Assembly: GCF_019317285.1 (NCBI RefSeq)
Contig: NZ_CP079218.1
Location: 1,302,001-1,366,000, forward strand
Direction of reading: 5' to 3'
DNA from: Pedobacter sp. D749
GTDB taxonomy: Bacteria; Bacteroidota; Bacteroidia; Sphingobacteriales; Sphingobacteriaceae
Length of the DNA: 64,000 nt
Shown here: piece after piece, positions 18,456 to 27,637 of the stretch
Layout of the letters: each line of letters starts with the position of its first letter
Numbering within the stretch: the stretch's first letter is position 1
Position numbers and translations under genes: made by a program
Notes under the pieces: generated by a model
What the model saw: only the letters and a program-made list of their open reading frames with translations
The model's database searches: none
What the model was told of the DNA's origin: nothing

Positions 18456-20372
18456 CTAACGTTCTATTCCCAGCTTTTTAATTTTAGAATTCAACGTTGT
18501 TGCTGGAATACCTAATAATTCAGCTGCGCCACCGCTGCCGGCGACCTTGCCTTTGCAAAGTTCTAAAACACGGATGATATGGTCTCTTTCGTTGTCAATA
18601 ATCGTTTTTATTCCATTTTGAGTAAGGGGATCTTCTTTTTTCATTCCAAGTTCCAGATGATCCGGATTAAGCATGCCATTCGATGAAAGCAGTATGCTCC
18701 TCAGCATTACATGTTCCAATTCCCTGATATTGCCAGGCCAGTCATATAACATCAGCCGATCCATAAAATCAGTAGGAATTTCAGAAATATTCTTGCCTAC
18801 TGCCTTTGCATGTTTCTGAAGAAAATATTCAGCCAAGAGCGGGATGTCAGTTTTTCGCAGGCAAAGTTTAGGAACGTGTATTGGAAAAACATTAAGACGA
18901 TAGAAAAGATCGAGCCTGAACCTGCCTTTTGCAATCTCCTTTTCCAGATTGAGGTTTGTTGCAGCAATTATTCTTAAATCTACTTTGACAGGTTGTTTAC
19001 CACCAATCCTTTCAATTTCTTTCTCCTGTAAAACCCGGAGGAGCTTTGCCTGAAGGTCGAAAGGCATTTCGCCAATTTCATCAAGGAATATGGTGCCGCC
19101 ATCAGCCTCCTCAAATTTCCCGATCCGGGTATTAATCGCGCCTGTAAACGCACCTTTTTCGTGACCAAATAAAATGGATTCAATTAAATCCGCTGGCAAG
19201 GCAGCACAATTTACAGCTACAATCGGTTTTTTGTTTCGATGCGATAGTCGGTGAATGCTTTTAGCGATTTCCTCTTTTCCTGTTCCGCTTTCTCCGGTAA
19301 TCAATACTGATGTATCAGTTGGTGCAACAATTTTTATCTTATCTAAAACACTAAGCAAGGCCGTGCTTTTGCCGATAATATTTTCAAAATCTTTTTTAGC
19401 TAAAGGAAAGTCACTTTCCTGATGTAAAACTGATTTGGTTCCGGCTTTTTCAAGTTCAATAATGTACGCCAATTTTTTCTCTAAGGTACCTGATAGAAAA
19501 TTAAGCAGTTCCATATGGGCAGGCTGGTAAATGTTTTCGGTTCTGCTGTAAAATGAGAAGCTGATTTGATCGCCATTTTCGAGGTAGAACGTTTTAACCA
19601 GGTTGGAACAAAGATGGTAAGTGGTTGCGATTAAGTTTTTCATTGGAGCAGCCTTTTTTACTCCTTCGAAATCATTACCGATATAAATTGCGTCAGCTGT
19701 TGTTTCAGGTACCAGTTGATTGATGGTATCATATTCTGCCCTGCTTAAACCCGTGTATTTTAAGAACTCATTTGCTGTAAATAAGTCATATTGGTCAAAG
19801 TTTTTTCTGGTAATTCCAATTTCGCTATATCGTTTTCCATTTTTTGCAATACCAGAAAGTGCAATAAAATCAAAAGGAATATATGGTTGAAAGGCAGCTG
19901 CAATGGCTAAAATTTTTTTTTGCCAGGTTAAGGATTTCATCGAGATATCTACAATAAAATCCTGCATAAAACGCTCGCTGCTCATTTTCATGTTATTGCT
20001 GTTTTCCTTTCGGTACCTTGCAATGTCAATGCTTAATAAAATATCGCGATCGCGGTACGGCTTAACAATAAAACCATACGGACAGGTGGACTTTGCAGCC
20101 TCAAGTACTTTCTCATTCGAATTGGCCGAGATATAAATAAAAGGAATCTCACTTTTCATCAGGTCCTGCGCCAGGTCAATGCCGGTTAGCCTGCCTTTAA
20201 GGTAAATGTCTAAAAGAACCAGGTCTACCTGGTGTTTTTCCAATAGGGTCTGTGCATTTTTAACAGAATCGGCGATGCCAACAACCTGATAGCCGGCACG
20301 CTGCAAAATCATCTGCAGGTCGTGCGCAACTATAAATTCATCTTCAACAATTAGAATTTTTTCAATCTTCAT
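18456..20372 (-). CDS. Response regulator with sigma-54 activator domain (NtrC family, extra middle domain), copy 2
   Basis: A 638-residue paralog of the preceding regulator. It has a receiver with Glu10/Asp11, phosphoacceptor Asp55 (LVLLDIY) and Lys in FIVKPY. The middle domain is about 130-320 ([20 protein letters not shown]). The AAA+ domain has [11 protein letters not shown], a canonical GAFTGA and [11 protein letters not shown]. The C-terminal helix-turn-helix is [20 protein letters not shown]. It starts 6 bases after the stop of the histidine kinase gene, so that kinase is the likely phosphodonor. The recognition helix text is almost identical in all four sigma-54 activators here, which suggests overlapping DNA targets. 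Confidence 0.93.
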   Translation of the reverse strand: MKIEKILIVEDEFIVAHDLQMILQRAGYQVVGIADSVKNAQTLLEKHQVDLVLLDIYLKGRLTGIDLAQDLMKSEIPFIYISANSNEKVLEAAKSTCPYGFIVKPYRDRDILLSIDIARYRKENSNNMKMSSERFMQDFIVDISMKSLTWQKKILAIAAAFQPYIPFDFIALSGIAKNGKRYSEIGITRKNFDQYDLFTANEFLKYTGLSRAEYDTINQLVPETTADAIYIGNDFEGVKKAAPMKNLIATTYHLCSNLVKTFYLENGDQISFSFYSRTENIYQPAHMELLNFLSGTLEKKLAYIIELEKAGTKSVLHQESDFPLAKKDFENIIGKSTALLSVLDKIKIVAPTDTSVLITGESGTGKEEIAKSIHRLSHRNKKPIVAVNCAALPADLIESILFGHEKGAFTGAINTRIGKFEEADGGTIFLDEIGEMPFDLQAKLLRVLQEKEIERIGGKQPVKVDLRIIAATNLNLEKEIAKGRFRLDLFYRLNVFPIHVPKLCLRKTDIPLLAEYFLQKHAKAVGKNISEIPTDFMDRLMLYDWPGNIRELEHVMLRSILLSSNGMLNPDHLELGMKKEDPLTQNGIKTIIDNERDHIIRVLELCKGKVAGSGGAAELLGIPATTLNSKIKKLGIER

Positions 20373-20378
20373 CTCTAG

Positions 20379-22721
20379 TTAATCAGTCAGCAGCAATAAG
20401 TCTTCATTTTTATTCATAAAAGTCAAGTGTAAGGAAACACCGTCTTTACTTTCCATCGTAAAAACACCATCAATTTGGGCACTTAGTCCTTTCATTAAAA
20501 TAATGCCCAATGTGTTACTCTGTTCATAATCAAAGTCGGCGGGTAATCCGATGCCATTATCCTTGATAAACAGTTGATAATGATCTTCCTGGCATTCTTT
20601 TAGGGTAATGATTACTTTTCCGCCATGGATATCGGGAAAAGCGTATTTAAAAATATTGGTAATTGCCTCGTTAATAATTAGGCCAAGCGGAACAGCTTTC
20701 GAAATATCGAGTTCGAGATTCAATATATTCAATTCAAAGCTGATCATTTTATCATCGTTAAGGCTTTCCTTTAAATATTCAACCAGTTCAATGATATAAG
20801 GCTTAATGTTGATGGTAGCAAGATTTTCTGTCTGATAAAGCTTTTGATGAATCAATGCGATACTCTTCAGACGGTGCTGACTTTCTTTTATGGCCTCAAT
20901 TGCAGATAAATCCTCCAGGTAATAACTCTGGCTGTTTAAAAGGCTCATGGTTAGCTGCAGGTTATTTTTGACCCGATGGTGCACTTCCTTAATCAGGCCT
21001 TCTTTTTCTTCGATTAACTTGTTTTTTTGTTGAATATTAACTTCAAGTTCAGCATAAGCGAGGTCTATTTCTGCTTTTTTCCTGACCAAAATATCATGAA
21101 GTTTCTTTTTCAACCGAAACCGTCCATAGATTAAAACAAGTACAATGGTTAGAAAAGCCAACCCGGCGATAGTGGCATTTTTGATCCATTGAATGCGGTT
21201 AAGTTCCTGACTTTGTAATTGTGATTTCTTCCTGAGGATTTCATTTTCGTTCTCCTTTTGTGAAGCCTGGAATTCAATCTTCAATCGCTCAATGGTATTT
21301 AAATTCTCCTGGCTCAGCATAGAATCTCTAAGCATATGAAAGGTTTGCAGGTGAACAATGGCCTCAGCCGGGCGATGGGTTGACAGATCTATTCTATAAA
21401 GAATTTCATTTAACCGGATCTGCCTTGGTAAGGTCATGCTGATCTGGTTTTCTCTGGCTTTTTCGGCGAATTGTGAAGCGAGCTCATATTTGTTTTGGGC
21501 GAAGTAAAACTCGCTTACAGAGAAGAAAACTGAAGTTTGGAAAGGGTTAGAGTATATGTTTAATGTATTGTCTTCCAGTAGTTTGTCGAAATATTTTTTA
21601 GCCAGATCGTACTTTTTTAACGCAGCATAACACTCACCAAATGCCAGAAACATAAAATATCGGTGTCCGCTTGATGAATTGCCAACTTCGCTCCATGTTT
21701 TTTGGAGAATGGGTAGTGCTTTTTTAGCTTCGCCCAGTTTAATCATTTGGCTCGTAATGGCGTAAGCCGTAATGAAGCGGAAAGGGGTTTTTTTGTCTCG
21801 ACCGTTAAGGGTTTTACTATACCATGTAATGCTCTCTTTAGCTTTACCCATAGCCTCGTAAGCAGAACCTACTCTGTTTAAATAAGTGTCGAGCACTTCC
21901 TCATTACTGCTTTGCGCTGTTTTTACACTCAGCAGTGCATAATTCAGTGCCTTACTGAGTTCTCCTTTTCTTTCATAAACAGCCGAAAGCAAATCGTAAG
22001 CCTTAGGAAGATCGGGAAGTTTAAATTTTTTATCCAGCGCAATAACCTCAAACAATTCTTTTATCGATAAATCAAATTTTTCTTCTTCTAAATGGAAATC
22101 TGCCATCGTTTTCAGGAGCGTTGCCTCCCTGTATTTTTCATCGAAGGAGGTGCCGATTTCTTTATATAAAGCGTGTGCAGTGGCTGCCCGATCATAAAAT
22201 GTCCTGTTCTCATAGTCTGAAACGGTATCCGGGACATTTATAAAATAGGAATCCCATGCGCTGGCCTCAAGATGTTTATTGCCGATTCTTTTTGCAATAG
22301 CAATCGCTTTTTCATACGTATTTGCCTGTTGCACTCTTAAATTTTTCTTATTCAAAAAATGGGCATATGCGATTAGCGTGTGGAATTCCCAGTTTAAAGA
22401 TTTAAGTTGCTTGCTCAATGCGTGTGCTTTTTCCAGGTAAGGCCCCGCCTTTGCCAAATTTGCCTGCTGATTGATGAAATGATTGGCGATGCTTATCATG
22501 TATTTAACCCGGTTCGTATCGGGTTTTGATTCAGAAAGAAGTGTATTTAGCTTTTGGAGTGAATCTTTAGGATTTAAGTTCTCTACCTGATTTCTGGCTG
22601 AACTGCTATAGCACCTAAAAAGAATTAAAATGAAAGCAATAAGTACAACAATGAAAACCAGCATTTTATTAATGTAGCTTACTGTTGCAGGTTTTTTGAG
22701 CAATCTGTTTAATTCAATCAT
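20379..22721 (-). CDS. TPR-containing HisKA_2-type sensor histidine kinase
   Basis: A 780-residue membrane kinase. TM1 lies near residues 22-42 (MLVFIVVLIAFILILF). A long extracytoplasmic region of TPR repeats (about 60-470) follows, then a coiled coil, TM2 (about 525-545) and a second coiled coil. The HisKA_2 dimerisation domain has [20 protein letters not shown], with the phosphorylated His near 580. The ATPase domain has NEAITNIFKYAF (N box), KDNGIGLPADF (G1) and the short C-terminal TLGIILMKGL. It is sandwiched, with 6-base gaps, between a GAF/sigma-54 activator and a receiver/sigma-54 activator. A second kinase of the same architecture is encoded inside the divergent operon (31168-33474). 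Confidence 0.93.
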   Translation of the reverse strand: MIELNRLLKKPATVSYINKMLVFIVVLIAFILILFRCYSSSARNQVENLNPKDSLQKLNTLLSESKPDTNRVKYMISIANHFINQQANLAKAGPYLEKAHALSKQLKSLNWEFHTLIAYAHFLNKKNLRVQQANTYEKAIAIAKRIGNKHLEASAWDSYFINVPDTVSDYENRTFYDRAATAHALYKEIGTSFDEKYREATLLKTMADFHLEEEKFDLSIKELFEVIALDKKFKLPDLPKAYDLLSAVYERKGELSKALNYALLSVKTAQSSNEEVLDTYLNRVGSAYEAMGKAKESITWYSKTLNGRDKKTPFRFITAYAITSQMIKLGEAKKALPILQKTWSEVGNSSSGHRYFMFLAFGECYAALKKYDLAKKYFDKLLEDNTLNIYSNPFQTSVFFSVSEFYFAQNKYELASQFAEKARENQISMTLPRQIRLNEILYRIDLSTHRPAEAIVHLQTFHMLRDSMLSQENLNTIERLKIEFQASQKENENEILRKKSQLQSQELNRIQWIKNATIAGLAFLTIVLVLIYGRFRLKKKLHDILVRKKAEIDLAYAELEVNIQQKNKLIEEKEGLIKEVHHRVKNNLQLTMSLLNSQSYYLEDLSAIEAIKESQHRLKSIALIHQKLYQTENLATINIKPYIIELVEYLKESLNDDKMISFELNILNLELDISKAVPLGLIINEAITNIFKYAFPDIHGGKVIITLKECQEDHYQLFIKDNGIGLPADFDYEQSNTLGIILMKGLSAQIDGVFTMESKDGVSLHLTFMNKNEDLLLLTD

Positions 22722-22727
22722 TTAATT

Positions 22728-24419
22728 TTACTTATTCAGGATGTGTTCCCGTTTAATTTTAAATTTTTTAATTTTTGAATTGAGGGTCGTAGCTGGGATG
22801 TTTAAAACTTCAGCAGCTCCACCAATACCAGAAATTTTGCCTTTACAGCGTTTTAATATTGACAGGATATGGTCGCGCTCGTTCTCGTGGATACTTTTTA
22901 TTTTTTGCTCCTCTGAATTGTTTATAGCTTCATTTCTATCTATTTTAGGTAAGTGAATCTCTTTTAATATGTTGCCCGATGTTAATAATATGCTCCGCTC
23001 AATCAGGTGCTCCAATTCCCTCACATTTCCCGGCCAGGGGTAGAGCATCAGTTTGTTCAATGCGCTTTTGGAAATGGCATTTACCTGTCGCCCGGTTTTC
23101 TTAGAAATGCGTTCAATGAAAAATGTTGTTAGATGGGGGATGTCATCCAGTCTATCCCTCAAAGGCGGCATTGAAATCGGAAATACGTTTAACCGGTAAT
23201 AGAGATCACTCCTGAAATTCCCTTTTTCTACCTCTTTTAATAAATTTCGGTTAGTGGCGGCTATAATCCTAACATTTGTTTTAATTACACCTTTACCTCC
23301 AATGCGCTCAATTTCTTTTTCCTGTAGCGCCCTTAGCAACTTCACCTGAAGGTCGATCGAGAGTTCCCCAATTTCATCTAAGAAAAGCGTGCCGTTATGG
23401 GCCAGTTCGAATTTCCCAATCCGCCGCTCTGTTGCGCCCGTAAAACTGCCTTTTTCATGACCAAAAAGTTCACTTTCGGCCAGGCTAGCGGGAATCGCGG
23501 CGCAATTAACTTTAACCATCAATTGATTGCTGTGAAGTGAAGAATTGTGTAATGCCCTCGCTATGAGTTCCTTTCCTGTTCCGGTTTCTCCAATAATCAA
23601 TACTGTGCTATCAGTGGCGGCCACAGCGTCTATCAGGTGAAAAATACTTTCTAACGACTCGCTTTGTCCAATAATCTCAGTATGGTTGTATTTATGTTGG
23701 ATCTCCTCCTGCAGGTAACTTTTCTCATCTTCTAGTTTTTGTTTGTATTCGTTGATTTCAGTAAGTTGCTGTTCAATTTTTTCATTTGCCAGGATGTTCG
23801 AGATCGCTATTGAAATTTGCAGCGAAATGCCCTGAAGTAAATCAAAATAAATGTTCGATAAGGAATTTGTATTTTTAGTATATAGGTAAAAGAAACCGAT
23901 ACAGCCCGATCTGCCGACCATTTTCAGGCCGATCATTTCTTTAATGCCCTTATTGTGCCAAAATTCCAGCCATGCTGGTGCATCATGCCACGTTAAGACT
24001 TCTTCAACATTGAAAACAATTGGTTTTTCCGATGAGATCATCGCCCTGCACATGCCGTCATCGAGTGTATATTTCTTAGAAGATTGTGGCGCTACACCTG
24101 CGGTTTTAAGGAAATCTTCTTTTTGGTTGTAGATGAAAGCACTATGTGTTTCCTGATCATCATTGATTAAACAGATGACGAAATTATCAAAATCAAATAG
24201 TTTTTTCAGCTTTTGATCGATGACATCGAAGAGATCAGGTTTGTTGCGTATAGAGGCGATTGAGTTACTTAAAGATAACAGTACCGCGGTTTCTATTTCT
24301 TTTTGTTTAAGCTTTTCAAGCAGTAAAACATGCTGGTTTTCAAGATCGGAGATCGCATCAGTTTTTAGGTGAGTATTTGCCATGTTTCTAACTACAGACA
24401 GATTACCCTTGTTTTCCAT
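22728..24419 (-). CDS. GAF-domain sigma-54-dependent transcriptional activator
   Basis: A 563-residue protein without receiver. The N-terminal GAF-like sensor (about 40-200) contains [20 protein letters not shown] and [21 protein letters not shown] coiled coil (about 205-235, [20 protein letters not shown]) leads to the AAA+ domain with [17 protein letters not shown] and [12 protein letters not shown]. The C-terminal Fis-type helix is [20 protein letters not shown]. It is the first gene of the minus-strand regulator operon, with a gap of 6 bases to the kinase gene. GAF input implies control by a small molecule or redox signal rather than phosphorylation. It resembles the fourth activator at 37683. 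Confidence 0.93.
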   Translation of the reverse strand: MENKGNLSVVRNMANTHLKTDAISDLENQHVLLLEKLKQKEIETAVLLSLSNSIASIRNKPDLFDVIDQKLKKLFDFDNFVICLINDDQETHSAFIYNQKEDFLKTAGVAPQSSKKYTLDDGMCRAMISSEKPIVFNVEEVLTWHDAPAWLEFWHNKGIKEMIGLKMVGRSGCIGFFYLYTKNTNSLSNIYFDLLQGISLQISIAISNILANEKIEQQLTEINEYKQKLEDEKSYLQEEIQHKYNHTEIIGQSESLESIFHLIDAVAATDSTVLIIGETGTGKELIARALHNSSLHSNQLMVKVNCAAIPASLAESELFGHEKGSFTGATERRIGKFELAHNGTLFLDEIGELSIDLQVKLLRALQEKEIERIGGKGVIKTNVRIIAATNRNLLKEVEKGNFRSDLYYRLNVFPISMPPLRDRLDDIPHLTTFFIERISKKTGRQVNAISKSALNKLMLYPWPGNVRELEHLIERSILLTSGNILKEIHLPKIDRNEAINNSEEQKIKSIHENERDHILSILKRCKGKISGIGGAAEVLNIPATTLNSKIKKFKIKREHILNK

Positions 24420-24474
24420 GTAGCTAAGATAGGGTTTGTAAAATTAAATAATGATTTTTGATGCGTTAAATTGA

Positions 24475-24490
24475 TAGCGAAATTTCGTTA
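24475..24490. promoter_or_regulatory. Candidate operator palindrome upstream of the regulator operon
   Basis: TAGCGAAATTTCGTTA is a 16-base palindrome with one mismatched pair around a perfect CGAAATTTCG core, 56 bases before the start of the GAF/sigma-54 activator gene. A related word (TAGCGAAATATCG) occurs at 37435-37447 before the fourth activator gene. The binding protein is unknown. Confidence 0.35.
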
Positions 24491-24682
24491 GTGATTTAAT
24501 TTTGCATTGGTTTTTAATAGGTTATGTAGGTTTATAATGTTGATATGTTTTTTATTATTTCGTTATTATTTGGTTGATTAATTAATTTATCCCGCTGATT
24601 TAGGAGATTTCCGCAGAGGCAGAGGCAAATGGTTTGGTTGATTGAATGTTAAAATAAACCATTAATGGCAATTCAATATAAA

Positions 24683-24716
24683 TGTCGTCTTTCCCGCGCA
24701 GGCGGGAATCTTAATG
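24683..24716 (+). repeat. Dispersed palindromic repeat family A, copy 1
   Basis: Core TTCCCGC-gcag-GCGGGAA (7-bp arms, 4-base spacer) followed by TCTTAATG. Similar copies lie at 37138-37167 (inverted) and 63311-63341 (decayed). Confidence 0.65.
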
Positions 24717-24877
24717 TTTGAAACATTTGTTGGGAATGACGATGTGATTGAAGAGATCCTGAAATAAATTACCTTCGGTGAACTTGCTTAAGGCTCGGTT
24801 TACTGCATAGCTTTCCGCCGTGCTACGGGTCAGGATGACGATCCAATGCACGGAATCACAATCCAAAAATATGTCGT

Positions 24878-24946
24878 CATTGCGAGGAGGAACGACGAAG
24901 CAATCTTAATGCGGTCGCTAGTAACGATAGTTGTAAGATTGCTTCG
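24878..24946 (+). repeat. Dispersed repeat family B, copy 2, with 13-bp inverted repeat
   Basis: The first 30 bases match 5295-5324 at 27 positions. The unit also contains perfect 13-bp arms CGAAGCAATCTTA (24896-24908) and TAAGATTGCTTCG (24934-24946), so transcripts would form a long hairpin. Confidence 0.65.
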
Positions 24947-25220
24947 CCGGCTAAAAAAGCCTTCTCGCATCGATTAACTATCGGATGACGATACCAAAAT
25001 AGCTGTTCAGAGAAAAATTAGCTAGCCGCCTAACTCTGTGTCCTTTGTGCTTTCCTTTGTGTTCTTTGTGGTTAATAAACACATCAACTGACTTGCGCTC
25101 TGCGCTTTTCTCCGCGCGCTTTGCGGTAAATGCCAACTTAAAATTCGTAAATCAACGATATATAGTTAATGTAATTATTTTTGTTTGACGTAAGTTACTG
25201 ATAGTTAGTTATTTGTTTGA

Positions 25221-25236
25221 TGGTATGTTTCTTGGA
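25221..25236 (+). promoter_or_regulatory. Sigma-54-type -24/-12 promoter of the stress operon
   Basis: TGGTATGTTTCTTGGA aligns with the consensus TGGCACG-N4-TTGCW: TGG at -24, A and G at positions 5 and 7, correct spacing, TTG at -12. The -12 GC is GG here. The start site would be near 25247, about 20 bases before the ATG at 25267. Four sigma-54 activators flank the operon, which makes the assignment plausible. It was found by eye. Confidence 0.6.
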
Positions 25237-25266
25237 ACATGGTGTGGAAACAAAAAATATTTAATT

Positions 25267-25899
25267 ATGAAACCATCACCAGACTTATTATCTCCGGAAA
25301 ACCATGCTTTAGTATTAATCGATTTTGAAGGACAAATGGCTTTTGCAACCAAAAGTATCTCCATTACTGAACTTCGTACCAATGTGGCCATCATCTGTGG
25401 CGCATCCAAAATCTTTAACGTGCCTACCATTGTAACTACAGTTGCAGAAGAATCGTTTTCTGGTCCTGTTTTTCCCGAAGTTGAAGAATTTTATCCTCAG
25501 GCTACTTCAAATTATATTGATAGAACTTCAATGAATACCTGGGAAGATGAACCTGCTTACCAAGCAATTACAGCAACAGGAAAAAAGAAAATTGTTTTAG
25601 CCGGCCTATGGACTGGCGTATGTATTGTTGGTCCGGCTTTATCAGCCTTGTCAGAAGGTTTTGATGTTTTCGTTATCACAGATGCATGCGGTGATGTAAG
25701 CGCTGAGGCGCATGAACGTGCTGTTCAACGAATGGTGCATGCAGGTGTAAAACCGGTAACTTCTGTACAGTATCTTCTCGAATTGCAAAGAGACTGGGCC
25801 AGAACAGAAACTTATGAGCCTGTAACCACCTTAATGAAAAAGTACGGTGCAGGTTATGGTATCGGCATTCAGTATGCACACAAAATGATAAAGCACTAA
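25267..25899 (+). CDS. Isochorismatase-family cysteine hydrolase (YcaC-like)
   Basis: From the ATG at 25267 the protein has 210 residues, the normal size; the in-frame ATG at 25213 overlaps the candidate promoter and adds 18 atypical residues. The conserved Asp19 (VLIDFEGQMAF) and the nucleophile Cys119 (LAGLWTGVCIVGPAL) are present, with DRTSMNTWED and TDACGDVSAEAHERAVQRM typical of this subgroup. Members hydrolyse amides or vinyl ethers; the exact substrate of YcaC-like proteins is unknown. It is the first gene of a 13-gene operon whose gaps are 2-25 bases. Confidence 0.9.
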   Translation: MKPSPDLLSPENHALVLIDFEGQMAFATKSISITELRTNVAIICGASKIFNVPTIVTTVAEESFSGPVFPEVEEFYPQATSNYIDRTSMNTWEDEPAYQAITATGKKKIVLAGLWTGVCIVGPALSALSEGFDVFVITDACGDVSAEAHERAVQRMVHAGVKPVTSVQYLLELQRDWARTETYEPVTTLMKKYGAGYGIGIQYAHKMIKH

Positions 25900-25916
25900 T
25901 TGTCATTTAACACAAA

Positions 25917-27296
25917 ATGAGCATAAATTATCCCCGTTTGGCAATTGTCTTGACTTTTTGTATCTGCTTTTTCATAGCGGGTGCATACGGGCAGGGTATT
26001 AAGCTTATGCGCTACGATGAGGATTATAGTAGCCTGAAAGATTCGGACAGGAACCTCTACAATACATTAAAGTTCCTGCCACTTTCGGTAAATAAAAAAG
26101 TTTACTTCAGTTTTGGTGGCGAGATTAGAGAAGAATTTGCTGGTAAAATCAATGAAGATTGGATCAAAGATCAAGGTTTTAATCATTCTTTTTTACAACG
26201 CTATGTGCTTTATGCCGATTTAAATATTGGAGAAAAACTAAGGCTTTTTGCTCAGTTAAACAGTGCCCTGGAAAATGGCAGTAAGTATGGTCCAGCTCCG
26301 GTTGATGAAGACCGGCTTGCAGTTCAGAATCTTTTCGCGGAATACAGGATACTTAAAGACTCCGTAAATAAATTAGCTGTTCGTGTCGGTAGACAGGAAA
26401 TTAATTACGGCTCGGGTAGGTTAATTTCAGTGCGGGAAGGCACCACAGTGCGACAATACTTTACAGGAGCCAAGCTGATGTATGCCTCCCCGCGATTTTC
26501 GCTTGATGCGTTTGTTTTAGAAGCTGATGAAGTTAATTTTGGGGTATTTGACAATCGTCCAAGCCATCAGGCCAATCTTTGGGGCGCTTACTCCAATCTC
26601 ATTATCAGGAAAGGCGGCAACTTCGATTTCTATTATTTAGGTATCAGGCGCGATAACGCTGAATTTGAGGAAGGCATAGCAAAAGAAGTACGGCATACGC
26701 TGGCTACCCGGTATTGGAAAAGTGGCGGAGGGTTTATCTACAATCTGGAAGCTGCCTACCAGTTTGGGGAATTTGGAAGTGGTAATATCGACGCCTGGAC
26801 AATGGCTTTTGAACTTGGTTACACTTTCGAAAAAACCAGGTTTAAGCCATCAATCAACCTTCGGAATGATTATATCTCTGGAGACCAGAAAGCTGGCGAT
26901 GGGAAATTACAAACTTTTAATCCACTGTATCCGAAAGGCGGGTATTTTGGCTTTAACCCACTCATCGGGCCATCAAATTTAATTGATCTGCATCCCTATT
27001 TAACATTAAGCTTAACCGATAATTTAAGCGTTCAGGCAGATGTTGTTTTCAACTGGAGGTATTCCACCAGCGACGGCATCTATCGGCCGAGCGGAAATTT
27101 TAACACTGCAGGCTCCCTTTCCAGTCACCGGTTTATCGGTACCACTTACCTGCTCAGTGCAGATTATAGATTCAATAACAACCTTTCAATTAGTTGCGGA
27201 GGGCAATATTTCAAGGTCGGTGATTTTATAAAAGATATCGTACCACTCTGGGACAATTCAAAGTTTTTTAATGCTCAGGTATCATACAAATTTTAA
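25917..27296 (+). CDS. Alginate-export-family outer-membrane porin
   Basis: A 459-residue protein with signal peptide (CICFFIAGAYGQ). The body is a long series of amphipathic beta strands, with SFLQRYVLYADLNIGEKLRL, VRVGRQEINYGSGRLISVRE and SFGGEIREEF-like text typical of AlgE-type alginate export proteins, ending in an aromatic-rich last strand (FFNAQVSYKF). It should form an outer-membrane beta barrel. In this operon it probably serves as a channel for small molecules, not alginate, since no alginate genes are present. It lies 17 bases after the isochorismatase-like gene. Confidence 0.85.
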   Translation: MSINYPRLAIVLTFCICFFIAGAYGQGIKLMRYDEDYSSLKDSDRNLYNTLKFLPLSVNKKVYFSFGGEIREEFAGKINEDWIKDQGFNHSFLQRYVLYADLNIGEKLRLFAQLNSALENGSKYGPAPVDEDRLAVQNLFAEYRILKDSVNKLAVRVGRQEINYGSGRLISVREGTTVRQYFTGAKLMYASPRFSLDAFVLEADEVNFGVFDNRPSHQANLWGAYSNLIIRKGGNFDFYYLGIRRDNAEFEEGIAKEVRHTLATRYWKSGGGFIYNLEAAYQFGEFGSGNIDAWTMAFELGYTFEKTRFKPSINLRNDYISGDQKAGDGKLQTFNPLYPKGGYFGFNPLIGPSNLIDLHPYLTLSLTDNLSVQADVVFNWRYSTSDGIYRPSGNFNTAGSLSSHRFIGTTYLLSADYRFNNNLSISCGGQYFKVGDFIKDIVPLWDNSKFFNAQVSYKF

Positions 27297-27307
27297 ACAA
27301 TAAGAAA

Positions 27308-27619
27308 ATGAAAAATAACTTCACTAAACAATCAAGGGCTGTTATCCGAAACTTCAGGCTGGCTATCATGATCTTTTCTGTATTGGTTACAGGGACTGCA
27401 TTTGCACAAAGCACCACCGAGATAGGAACGGCCAAAGTTTGGGGTAAGGTAGATGGAATTGCCATCGAAGGTGTAGTTCATGACCCATCGGCGCAGGTAA
27501 GTGATTTGCAGATTGCCTGCGTTTTTGAATATACTGAAGGCGATAGTTTTACAACTGCCGGAGCGGGTATTCAGGAAGCAATTGCTGCCATTAAAATTAA
27601 AACCTCAAACCGTTTTTAA
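27308..27619 (+). CDS. Small secreted protein of unknown function
   Basis: 103 residues with a clear signal peptide (FRLAIMIFSVLVTGTAFAQ, cleavage after AFA). The mature part of about 65 residues is glycine- and alanine-rich with strands GTAKVWGKVDGIAIEGVVHD and DLQIACVFEYTEGDSF. It has one cysteine and no recognised family. It sits between the porin and the amidohydrolase with gaps of 11 and 18 bases. Confidence 0.7.
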   Translation: MKNNFTKQSRAVIRNFRLAIMIFSVLVTGTAFAQSTTEIGTAKVWGKVDGIAIEGVVHDPSAQVSDLQIACVFEYTEGDSFTTAGAGIQEAIAAIKIKTSNRF

Positions 27620-27637
27620 CTCCTAAAAATACATATC

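Larger units (their letters stand above)
24420..25220. other. 800-base divergent control region with dispersed repeats
   Basis: No gene is seen between the regulator operon (leftward) and the stress operon (rightward). The region holds a near-perfect palindrome at 24475-24490, a family A repeat (24683-24716), a family B repeat with a 13-bp inverted repeat (24878-24946), three TTTGTG words at 25044-25070 and, at its right edge, a sigma-54-like promoter. Its size and repeat load are larger than any other divergent gap here except 36954-37682. Confidence 0.65.

Noticed and set aside
25213..25266. Upstream start for the isochorismatase-like gene
   Set aside because: It overlaps the candidate sigma-54 promoter and adds residues unlike the family N-terminus.
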